A stretch of DNA of 64,000 nucleotides, taken from positions 2,156,128 to 2,220,127 of the forward strand of contig NZ_CP133091.1 in NCBI RefSeq assembly GCF_030908385.1, written 5' to 3'. Positions 32,002 to 40,221 of the stretch are shown in pieces. Position numbers and translations under genes: made by a program. The notes beneath the pieces were generated by a model. It was not told where the DNA came from and did not search any database. It saw only the letters and a program-made list of their open reading frames with translations. Source of the stretch: Mangrovimonas sp. YM274. Lineage in GTDB: Bacteria; Bacteroidota; Bacteroidia; Flavobacteriales; Flavobacteriaceae. The number at the start of each line of letters is the position of its first letter. Positions within the stretch are counted from its first letter, which is position 1.

Positions 32002-33318
32002 TTACATTGATGTTTGTTGTTTGCTGTAGATATCGTCCCAATTCCTTACATGAGGCTCCCCAAGTTTTCCAACCGATTTGGCGACAATCATGGAAACTGC
32101 AGCATCCCCAGTCACATTTACTGTAGTGCGACACATGTCCAAAGGTCTGTCCACCGCAAAAATCAATGCTAAACCGGCTTCAGGAATGCCTGCTTGTGCC
32201 AATACAATCACCAACATTACCATACCCGCTCCGGGAACTGCAGCACTCCCTATAGAGGCTAAAGTGGCCGTAGCAATGATTCCTAGCTGAACTCCAAAAC
32301 TTAAGTCCATTCCAAAGGTTTGCGCAATAAAAACTGCCGCAACTGCTTGATACAAACTGGTTCCATCCATATTGATAGTCGCCCCAATAGGCAACACAAA
32401 ACTGGTTACCTCTTCTTCCACACCCAAATGTTCTTCTACTCGCTCCATAGTTACTGGAAGCGTGGCAGCACTACTACTAGTTGAAAATCCGAGTAATTGG
32501 GCTGGTGCAATTCCATTTAAAAAGAACAGCGGTGATTTTTTAGTGAAAATAAAAACTAGCAGCGTATACACCAACATCATTAATAATAATCCCAACACCA
32601 CACAAAAGGCATACCATCCCAAAGCCGCAAACAAATCGGTGCTAGGAGATTCCACCACTAAAGCAGCCAAAAGCGCAAATACACCGTATGGAGCAAATAG
32701 CATGATCAAGTCAATGAGTTTAAGAATGACTTCGTTAAAACTATCGAAGAATAATTTGACAGGTTGGGCTTTTTCCTCAGGAATCAGAATAAGGCCTATC
32801 CCAAAAATTATAGCGAAAAAAATCACTTGAAGCATGTTACCATTATCACTAGCTGCGCTAAAAATGTTACTAGGGACGATATCCTCCAAGGCTTGCAAAG
32901 GACCTGCATTTTTCTGCTTTTCAGCAGCAGCAATTTTAGAGTCGGCATCACCTTTATAACTTTCCACAAGTTCCATTCGCGTTGCCTCTGTTATAGAAGC
33001 CCCTGGTTTTATAAAATTCACCACCAAAAGCCCAATAGAAACAGCGATGACAGTAGTAAAAATATAAAGCCCAATGGTACGCCCCCCCATTTTTGACAAT
33101 TTGGAAATATCTTTTAAATCGGATACGCCTTTAATCAATGATGCCAAAATTAAAGGCACCGCAATTAGTTTTAGCAAATTGATAAAAATGGTTCCAAAGG
33201 GTTTGATCCAATCGGTAATGAAGCCACTACCCCACTCAAATTTAGCCATTACTAGGGCAAAGACTACCCCTAAAACCATTCCTAAAATTATTTGCCAATG
33301 CAATGCCAGTTTCTTCAT
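32002..33318 (-). CDS. Dicarboxylate/amino acid:cation symporter (DAACS, GltP/DctA-like)
   Basis: 438 residues, eight helices with two re-entrant loops. The serine-rich SSSAATLP hairpin and GATINMDG are the family signatures, and DRPLDMCRTTVNVTGDAA binds the substrate carboxylate. A hydrophilic insertion with GDADSKIAAAEKQKN lies near residue 125. It imports dicarboxylates or acidic/neutral amino acids with sodium or protons at the inner membrane. Substrate undetermined. It is 15 bases downstream of aroC and 8 upstream of the sulfurtransferase start, so likely one operon. Confidence 0.95.
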   Translation of the reverse strand: MKKLALHWQIILGMVLGVVFALVMAKFEWGSGFITDWIKPFGTIFINLLKLIAVPLILASLIKGVSDLKDISKLSKMGGRTIGLYIFTTVIAVSIGLLVVNFIKPGASITEATRMELVESYKGDADSKIAAAEKQKNAGPLQALEDIVPSNIFSAASDNGNMLQVIFFAIIFGIGLILIPEEKAQPVKLFFDSFNEVILKLIDLIMLFAPYGVFALLAALVVESPSTDLFAALGWYAFCVVLGLLLMMLVYTLLVFIFTKKSPLFFLNGIAPAQLLGFSTSSSAATLPVTMERVEEHLGVEEEVTSFVLPIGATINMDGTSLYQAVAAVFIAQTFGMDLSFGVQLGIIATATLASIGSAAVPGAGMVMLVIVLAQAGIPEAGLALIFAVDRPLDMCRTTVNVTGDAAVSMIVAKSVGKLGEPHVRNWDDIYSKQQTSM

Positions 33319-33333
33319 AGAATCATTGAGTAT

Positions 33334-34398
33334 TTAGTTTTTATAAGATTTGTTCAGCAGCATAAAATCGGCCAAGACCAAAGCAGCCATAGCCTCTACA
33401 ATTGGGATGGCTCTTGGCACCACACAGGGGTCGTGACGTCCTTTCCCTTGCATTTCAACAATATCACCATCGGCGTTTAAGGCTTCCTGCTTTTGCATTA
33501 CCGTTGCCACAGGTTTAAAAGCCACCCTGAAATAAATATCCATGCCATTACTGATACCACCTTGAATACCACCTGAAAGGTTACTTTTAGTAGAACCATC
33601 AGGATTAAACAAATCGTTATGCTCACTACCTTTCATTTTGGTACCACAAAACCCGCTTCCATATTCAAATCCTTTAACAGCATTAATGGACAGCATGGCT
33701 TTACCCAATTCGGCGTGAAGTTTGTCAAAAACAGGCTCTCCCAGACCAACAGGTACATTTTGTATCACGCAGGTCACAGTACCTCCAATGGTATCTCCTT
33801 CTTTTCTAATTTCCTTGATTCTAGCGATCATTTTTTCTGCTACTTCGGCATCAGGGCAACGAACCGCATTGCTTTCAGTTTTGGAGAAATCAAGCGCTTG
33901 GTAAGGCTGTTCCAAATAGATATCTCCCACAGAAGACGTATAGGCATTTATCGTAATTTCGCCCAAAACTTGTTTAGCAATAGCCCCTGCTACTACTCTT
34001 GACGCTGTTTCACGAGCAGAACTCCTTCCTCCTCCACGATAATCGCGAGTTCCATATTTTTGTTGATAGGTATAATCAGCGTGACTAGGACGATAAACAT
34101 CCTTGATATGACTGTAATCCTTTGATTTTTGATTGGTATTACGAATAGTGAAGCCAATAGGAGTTCCCGTAGTAACCCCTTCAAAAATACCCGACAAAAA
34201 TTCTACCGTATCCGGCTCCTTTCTTTGGGTAACAATATCTGACTGCCCCGGTTTTCTTCTGTCTAATTCCTGTTGAATCGCCTCAAAATCCAATTGAATT
34301 CCAGGAGGACAGCCATCTATAATACCACCAATTGCAATACCGTGTGACTCACCAAATGTGGTAAGTTTAAATAGATTTCCAAAGGAGTTTCCTGCCAT
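33334..34398 (-). CDS. aroC: Chorismate synthase
   Basis: 354 residues, full length. [18 protein letters not shown] opens the protein, [15 protein letters not shown] and the [19 protein letters not shown] block are the chorismate synthase signatures, and KGFEYGSGF and [11 protein letters not shown] bind FMN/EPSP. It makes chorismate from EPSP, the last shared step to aromatic amino acids and menaquinone. First gene of the aroC-symporter-sulfurtransferase run. Confidence 0.98.
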   Translation of the reverse strand: MAGNSFGNLFKLTTFGESHGIAIGGIIDGCPPGIQLDFEAIQQELDRRKPGQSDIVTQRKEPDTVEFLSGIFEGVTTGTPIGFTIRNTNQKSKDYSHIKDVYRPSHADYTYQQKYGTRDYRGGGRSSARETASRVVAGAIAKQVLGEITINAYTSSVGDIYLEQPYQALDFSKTESNAVRCPDAEVAEKMIARIKEIRKEGDTIGGTVTCVIQNVPVGLGEPVFDKLHAELGKAMLSINAVKGFEYGSGFCGTKMKGSEHNDLFNPDGSTKSNLSGGIQGGISNGMDIYFRVAFKPVATVMQKQEALNADGDIVEMQGKGRHDPCVVPRAIPIVEAMAALVLADFMLLNKSYKN

Positions 34399-34583
34399 AA
34401 CACTATTATTTTATGCTAATGTAAATGTATTCTTAGAGAATCAAAAAATTAAATTCACAAAGGCCCAATTTTATTCATTTCACATAACAATATCTTAACA
34501 GAATGCTCATAGTTAATTAATTACAGGATAATCTTTAAGTAATATTGAATGGAGTAATTTGTATTAATCAATCCTGAACGCTC

Positions 34584-35426
34584 TTGAAGATTAAAAGAAA
34601 AGTAGAAATAGCCGTTATCTCTGATGTCCATTTGGGAACTTATGGATGCCATGCAAAGCAATTATTGACCTATCTAAACAGCATTCAACCAAAAAAACTC
34701 ATCTTGAATGGTGACATTATTGATATTTGGCAGTTCAGCAAACGGTACTTCCCTAAATCCCATTTAAGAGTTATCAAGAAAATTATGGACATGTCTGCCG
34801 ATGGTGTAGAAATCATCTATGTTACGGGCAACCATGACGAAATGCTGCGTAAATTTAGCGATATGACCATTGGCAATATTTCTATTGTTGATAAGGCGGT
34901 TTTGGAATTGGATGGCAAAAAGGCTTGGATTTTCCATGGTGATGTGTTTGATGTTTCAATTCAAAATGCTAAATGGCTAGCCAAGTTGGGAGGCTACGGT
35001 TACGATTTGTTGATTTTATTAAATCGTCTTAGCAATTGGTTTTTGGAAAAATTGGGAAAAGAGAAATATTCCTTGTCCAAAAAGATAAAAAATAGCGTAA
35101 AGCGGGCCGTGAAGTACATTAGCGATTTTGAACAGGTTGCTTCTGACCTTGCTATTGAAAATGGCTACGACTATGTAATTTGCGGTCATATCCATCAACC
35201 TAAAATGGTGGTCAAGGAAAATAAATACGGAAAAACAGTGTATTTAAACTCTGGTGACTGGGTGGAGAACTTTACCGCCTTAGAATACCAGTTTAAACGT
35301 TGGAAGGTCTATAGCTACAGTAAAGACAAGTTATCTCCCTTTTATGCCGATGAAGATATCAAAGACATGGAAGTAAAGGATTTAATAGCAGCCATCACTA
35401 TCGTTGAACAAAACTCAAAACGCTAA
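34584..35426 (+). CDS. Metallophosphoesterase, UDP-2,3-diacylglucosamine diphosphatase-like (LpxH/LpxG type)
   Basis: 280 residues. Metal-site motifs in order: SDVHLGT, NGDIIDIW, GNHDE, HGDVFD, CGHIHQP. The layout matches the calcineurin-like LpxH group that cuts UDP-diacylglucosamine in lipid A synthesis. The exact substrate is inferred. The only usable start is TTG at 34584, since TGA lies three codons upstream in frame and the next ATG is beyond the first motifs. Its stop overlaps that of the convergent FAD/Fe-S oxidoreductase. Confidence 0.85.
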   Translation: MKIKRKVEIAVISDVHLGTYGCHAKQLLTYLNSIQPKKLILNGDIIDIWQFSKRYFPKSHLRVIKKIMDMSADGVEIIYVTGNHDEMLRKFSDMTIGNISIVDKAVLELDGKKAWIFHGDVFDVSIQNAKWLAKLGGYGYDLLILLNRLSNWFLEKLGKEKYSLSKKIKNSVKRAVKYISDFEQVASDLAIENGYDYVICGHIHQPKMVVKENKYGKTVYLNSGDWVENFTALEYQFKRWKVYSYSKDKLSPFYADEDIKDMEVKDLIAAITIVEQNSKR

Positions 35427-38344
35427 TTCCTGGCTAATGCCTGTTTTAAAATTGTTATAGGATGCAGTGCTTCTACCGCTGTTCCATCCTTAATTTGATG
35501 CCTACAGCTTGTTCCATTTGCTGCAATAATCACGTCTTTTTCGGCATTTCGAACAGCAGGAAACAACGTTTGCTCACCAATGTCCATGCTCACTTTATAA
35601 TGTTCTTTTTCATAACCGAAACTTCCCGCCATCCCACAGCAACCACTTGGAATTATGGTTACCTTATAGTTTTTAGGGAAGTTCAATACATCAAAACTCG
35701 CTTTTTGATTACTCAAAGCCTTTTGATGACAATGTCCATGAAACTTTATAGTCCTTGGTTCTCGGGTGAACTGCTCTTCTTTTATATTCCCCAAATTGAT
35801 TTCACTTTGGATAAATTCTTCAAATAAAAATGTATTAGAGGCAATAGATTTTGCAGCTTCCTTATCGTCAACCAATGTTAAATATTCATCCCTGAAAGTC
35901 AAAATTGCCGAAGGTTCAATCCCCACCAAAGGGGATTCCACTGAAATTTTTCCCTTAAACAAGTCTACATTTTGATTCGCTACTTTTTTAGCTTGCTCCA
36001 ATAGACCTTTAGACAAAAAACTCCTTCCCGATTCTACATTCTCCAAAATGATTACTTCATAATTTAGACACTCCATCAATTCCAAAAAATCAACGCCTAT
36101 ACTGGTATCCAAATAGTTAACAAATTCATCATTAAACAAATATATCGACTTCACATATTCACTTTTAACTAATTGATTTTTAATTAATTCAAACTCTTTA
36201 CTTAAACTTTTTGAAGAGATTAATGGAAGTACTCTCTCTGGAGCAACTTGCATGATTTTCTTTAAACTTGAGGCAATGATTTCATTAGAAAACATAAAGT
36301 TGGCTAAACTAGGAAATGTACTCCCTAATTTGTTCATGGCATTATTGTAGGCGAACAATTTTGTACGCCAAGAAATACCGTTTGCTTTTTGAAATTGGTA
36401 TAAAAACTCAGCTTTTAAACGAGCCATATCAACACTACTAGGGCACTCACTGGCACAGGCCTTACAGCTCAAACATAAATCAAAAACCTCCTTTAGTTCC
36501 TCATGATTAAATCTGTTTGGCTTAGCACTATTGGTTAAAAACTCCCTCAAAGCATTTGCCCTGGCTCTTGTGGTGTCTTTTTCGTTTTTGGTCGCACGAT
36601 AACTTGGGCACATGGTCCCTCCAAATTCAGGTAGTTTTCTACAATCGCCCGAACCGTTACATTTTTCGGCCTCTCGAAGGATACCTTGGGACTCCGAAAA
36701 ATCCAAAAAGGTCTCTATTTCTGGTTCCTTTCTATCGGCAACATAACGCAATGATTGATCCATTGGAAAGGCATCAACAATCTTTCCTGGGTTTAATATT
36801 CCATTGGGATCGAAGGCCGTTTTTATGCATTTTAAAAGTTGATAATTTTCATCGCCAATCATCAATGGGATAAACTCCCCTCTGACAATGCCTTCACCAT
36901 GCTCTCCACTCATTGCTCCATTGTATTTTTTCACCAAATGAGCCACATCCGTCGTGATTTTCCGAAACAACAACACATCGTTACTTAATTTCAAATTTAA
37001 AATCGGGCGCAAATGCAATTCCCCTGCTCCGGCATGCGCATAATAAATGGCCTTTTGGTCATACCCTTCCATCAACTGTGTAAACTCGCTAATATAGGCA
37101 TCCAAATCTCCCAAAGCCACTGCCGTATCTTCAATACAGGCTGCCGACTTTTTATCGCCAACCATATTTCCCAAAAGTCCCAATCCAGCTTTACGCAAGT
37201 CAATGGCCTTATCCATCTCATCACCGTACAACAAGGCATTTGCATAGCTTTTGGTTTCTAATTCAATAGCTTTCAAAAAATGTGAAGCCATTTCCTCTAC
37301 TTCCTTTTTGCTATTTGCCCTTACTTCGCACATCAAAATAGCCTTTGGATCTCCTTCTATAAATTGCCTGTTTTCTTGTTGGGTTTTGTTGTGCTTGGTC
37401 AAATCCAAAATGGTTTTATCCATCATTTCACAACTGTATAAATCATGATTCATTACAGGTACAACGGCCTTCATGCAATCTGCTATTGAATTAAAATGAA
37501 GCGCAACCATGATACTTTCCACGGGAGGTAATGCATCCAACTGTAAAGTGATTTCTGTTGAAAAAGCCAAAGTCCCTTCACTTCCTGCCAAAAGTCTAGA
37601 CATATTGAACTTCTCTTCCGTTTCCGTAAATACTTCACACTTTAATACTTCGTCTATTGCATATCCTGTGTTTCTCCTGTGAATCTCTGGTTTAGGGTAT
37701 GCAGCAATAATTCGCTGCTGAACCTCCTTAGACTCCAATTCGTCATAAATTGTTCGATAAATATATCCTTCTAAATCATTTTGTTCTTTTTTATTGGAGA
37801 ACTCGCCCTTGGACATGGAATTAAACATTACCGTACTGCCATCACTTAAAATGGTTTTTATAGCCAATACTTTATCCCTGGTCACCCCGTATTTTATGGA
37901 GGTAGATCCAGAAGAATTATTTCCCACCATACCTCCAATCATACAACGGTTGGACGTAGACGTATTGGGGGCAAAAAAAAGTCCGAAAGGTTTCAGAAAA
38001 TTATTCAACTGGTCCCTAACAACTCCTGGCTGTACGGTAACTGTACGTTGCTTTTCATTGATGCTTACAATCTTTGTAAAATACTTGGACACATCTACCA
38101 CAATACCAGGTCCCACACATTGCCCAGCTAAAGAAGTTCCAGCAGTACGCGGAATCAAGGAGGTTTTATTAGAATTTGCGAAAGCTATAAGTCTTTGGAT
38201 ATCCCGCTCCGATTTAGGATAGGCCACAGCCAAAGGCAACATTCTGTAAACTGAAGCATCCGTGGCATACATGGCCTTCATTAAATCATCATAAAATAAT
38301 TCACCATCTAATTGAGCCTGTAATATTTGCAAATCGCTAGTCAT
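35423..38344 (-). CDS. FAD-linked oxidase fused to Fe-S and CCG domains (YdiJ-like)
   Basis: 973 residues. The N-terminal PCMH FAD domain (PRTAGTSLAGQCVGPGIVVD) is followed by the FAD-oxidase C domain (YYAHAGAGELHLRP, GEHGEGIVRGEF). A 4Fe-4S region with CNGSGDCRK and CLSCKACASECPSSVDM comes next, then a GlcF-like part with HGHCHQKAL and a CCG motif (IPSGCCGMAGSFG). The whole matches the single-chain E. coli YdiJ / D-2-hydroxyacid dehydrogenase class, passing electrons to the respiratory chain. D-lactate versus D-2-hydroxyglutarate is not resolved. It is monocistronic. Confidence 0.93.
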   Translation of the reverse strand: MTSDLQILQAQLDGELFYDDLMKAMYATDASVYRMLPLAVAYPKSERDIQRLIAFANSNKTSLIPRTAGTSLAGQCVGPGIVVDVSKYFTKIVSINEKQRTVTVQPGVVRDQLNNFLKPFGLFFAPNTSTSNRCMIGGMVGNNSSGSTSIKYGVTRDKVLAIKTILSDGSTVMFNSMSKGEFSNKKEQNDLEGYIYRTIYDELESKEVQQRIIAAYPKPEIHRRNTGYAIDEVLKCEVFTETEEKFNMSRLLAGSEGTLAFSTEITLQLDALPPVESIMVALHFNSIADCMKAVVPVMNHDLYSCEMMDKTILDLTKHNKTQQENRQFIEGDPKAILMCEVRANSKKEVEEMASHFLKAIELETKSYANALLYGDEMDKAIDLRKAGLGLLGNMVGDKKSAACIEDTAVALGDLDAYISEFTQLMEGYDQKAIYYAHAGAGELHLRPILNLKLSNDVLLFRKITTDVAHLVKKYNGAMSGEHGEGIVRGEFIPLMIGDENYQLLKCIKTAFDPNGILNPGKIVDAFPMDQSLRYVADRKEPEIETFLDFSESQGILREAEKCNGSGDCRKLPEFGGTMCPSYRATKNEKDTTRARANALREFLTNSAKPNRFNHEELKEVFDLCLSCKACASECPSSVDMARLKAEFLYQFQKANGISWRTKLFAYNNAMNKLGSTFPSLANFMFSNEIIASSLKKIMQVAPERVLPLISSKSLSKEFELIKNQLVKSEYVKSIYLFNDEFVNYLDTSIGVDFLELMECLNYEVIILENVESGRSFLSKGLLEQAKKVANQNVDLFKGKISVESPLVGIEPSAILTFRDEYLTLVDDKEAAKSIASNTFLFEEFIQSEINLGNIKEEQFTREPRTIKFHGHCHQKALSNQKASFDVLNFPKNYKVTIIPSGCCGMAGSFGYEKEHYKVSMDIGEQTLFPAVRNAEKDVIIAANGTSCRHQIKDGTAVEALHPITILKQALARN

Positions 38345-38497
38345 TCCTGTGCTTAAATTTCGCTTTTGTATTGTTTTAGATTCCCGACTAAATTAGAATA
38401 AGAAATCCAATTTTAACATAATTTAAACGTTATTCTTTACAAGTCGAATTCCAAAAGTCGTAATTTCGATTTAACAAATCTTAAACTTAAATTACTT

Positions 38498-38998
38498 ATG
38501 AAGAAATTATTTTTAGTGGCATTAGCTCTTGTTGGCTTTTCGTTTGCTAGTCAGGCCCAATTAATCTCTCCAAACGCCATTGGTTTGCGTTTAGGAGACA
38601 GTGATGGTATGGGGGCTGAAATCTCTTATCAGAGAGCTTTAGGCCTTGACAACCGATTAGAAATTGACTTTGGTTGGCGTGACGGTAACCATCATGATGG
38701 TGTTAAACTAACAGGGATTTACCAATGGGTTTGGAACATCGATGGTGGCTTTAATTGGTACGCAGGACCAGGAGCTGGATTAGCTTCTTATGACGAACAC
38801 CACGCAAATGGTCATGATCACTACGACGATCACGATACCTTTTTGTTTATTGGTGGAGATATTGGAATTGAGTATAGCTTTGACTTCCCCCTTCTCCTCT
38901 CTTTAGACTTGCGTCCAGAATGGGGATTTGGCGACAGTGCCCATGACAATAACGACTTAGACTTTGATTTGGCCATTGGTGTACGCTACCAATTCTAA
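38498..38998 (+). CDS. Small outer-membrane beta-barrel protein
   Basis: 166 residues. Signal peptide MKKLFLVALALVGFSFASQAQ, then alternating beta strands ending in the outer-membrane C-terminal signature (DLAIGVRYQF, aromatic last residue). One loop (residues ~106-122) is unusually rich in His and Asp (DEHHANGHDHYDDHD), a possible divalent-metal or pH-responsive site. Function unknown. A terminator follows. Confidence 0.85.
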   Translation: MKKLFLVALALVGFSFASQAQLISPNAIGLRLGDSDGMGAEISYQRALGLDNRLEIDFGWRDGNHHDGVKLTGIYQWVWNIDGGFNWYAGPGAGLASYDEHHANGHDHYDDHDTFLFIGGDIGIEYSFDFPLLLSLDLRPEWGFGDSAHDNNDLDFDLAIGVRYQF

Positions 38999-39023
38999 GC
39001 CCAAACTGCCACCTTATATAAAA

Positions 39024-39051
39024 CAAAAACCACCTTCAAAGGTGGTTTTTG
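39024..39051. terminator. Bidirectional rho-independent terminator
   Basis: CAAAAACCACCT / AGGTGGTTTTTG hairpin with loop TCAA between the OMP gene and convergent bshA. Short T-runs on both strands. Confidence 0.85.
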
Positions 39052-39081
39052 TTTTATATCCTATCACGAGAAAGCTTCCGT

Positions 39082-40218
39082 TTATATAAGCACGCTATTC
39101 TTAAGTGTTTTTTCATAAATGGCTTCATACTGAGGTACAATTTCATGAATATCGAAATTAGCAGCCTGCTCCTTCGCTTGTTTTTTGAACAACTTAAGAG
39201 TTGATGGATCTCTAAGAATTGTCAAGGCGTTTTTACTCATACCTTCCACATCACCCACAGGGCTTAAAAATCCAGAAAAACCATTGATGTTGACTTCTGG
39301 AATCCCTCCCGAATTACTAGATATAACAGGAACTCCTGCAGCCATAGCTTCCAAAGCGGCCAACCCAAAACTTTCGGTCTCTGAGGGCAATAAAAACAAA
39401 TCTGAAAAACACAAAATCCTGTCAATCTCATTACTATTTCCAAAAAAGACCACTTTCTCTGGGATACCCAACTCTTCACATAGTCTTTCTGCAGGTTCCT
39501 TTTCTGGTCCCTGACCAACCATCATAAGCTTTGCTGGAATTTCCTTTTGAATATTATAAAAAATCTTCACCACATCTGTGATACGTTTTACCTTTCTGAA
39601 ATTACTTATGTGGGTAACAATACGCTCATTCTCATTGGCCATCATACCACGTTGACAATCGGTAAAACTATTTTTCTGCTTATCCAAATCTATAAAATTG
39701 GTAACAACCTCAATGTCCTTTTTTATATCGAATAAACGCAGTGTGTCCTGCTTTAAATCTTCAGAAACAGACGTTACGGCATCTGATTTATTGATACTAA
39801 AGGTTACTGCAGGTTTATAAAACGGGTGGCTTCCAACCAAAGTAATATCTGTCCCGTGCAAAGTGGTCACGATAGGCACATAAATACCTTCCTCAATCAG
39901 CATTTTCTTTGCCATATAAGCTGCATAGGCGTGCGGAATGGCATAATGCACATGCAGTATTTCAATACCGTGCAACTTCACCATATCCACCAATTTACTG
40001 GAAAGTGCCAACTCATATGGCTGGTAATGGAATAAAGGATATTCTGGGACATTTACCTCATGGAAGTGCACATGACTTCCCAACAGCTCTAACCTAACCG
40101 GTTGCTTATAAGTTATAAAATGAACTTCATGTCCTCGTTTGGACAATTCTATACCTAATTCGGTAGCTACAACCCCACTTCCTCCAAACGTAGGGTAACA
40201 TACAATACCTATTTTCAT
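39082..40218 (-). CDS. bshA: N-acetyl-alpha-D-glucosaminyl L-malate synthase (bacillithiol synthesis)
   Basis: 378 residues, GT4 GT-B glycosyltransferase. The N-terminal CYPTFGGSGVVATELG and the malate/UDP-GlcNAc region (VHYAIPHAYAAYMAKK, TTLHGTDITLVGSHP) are typical of BshA, and the C-terminal ESFGLAALEAMAAGVPVI binds UDP-sugar. It joins GlcNAc to L-malate, first step of bacillithiol. Its start lies 3 bases after the stop of the GH3/serine-hydrolase gene, so the two share a transcript. bshB and bshC are not in the window. Confidence 0.95.
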   Translation of the reverse strand: MKIGIVCYPTFGGSGVVATELGIELSKRGHEVHFITYKQPVRLELLGSHVHFHEVNVPEYPLFHYQPYELALSSKLVDMVKLHGIEILHVHYAIPHAYAAYMAKKMLIEEGIYVPIVTTLHGTDITLVGSHPFYKPAVTFSINKSDAVTSVSEDLKQDTLRLFDIKKDIEVVTNFIDLDKQKNSFTDCQRGMMANENERIVTHISNFRKVKRITDVVKIFYNIQKEIPAKLMMVGQGPEKEPAERLCEELGIPEKVVFFGNSNEIDRILCFSDLFLLPSETESFGLAALEAMAAGVPVISSNSGGIPEVNINGFSGFLSPVGDVEGMSKNALTILRDPSTLKLFKKQAKEQAANFDIHEIVPQYEAIYEKTLKNSVLI

Positions 40219-40221
40219 GAT

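Noticed and set aside
31994-32134. Upstream extension of the sulfurtransferase
   Set aside because: Lies inside the symporter gene and is not rhodanese-like; the ATG at 31993 starts the domain.
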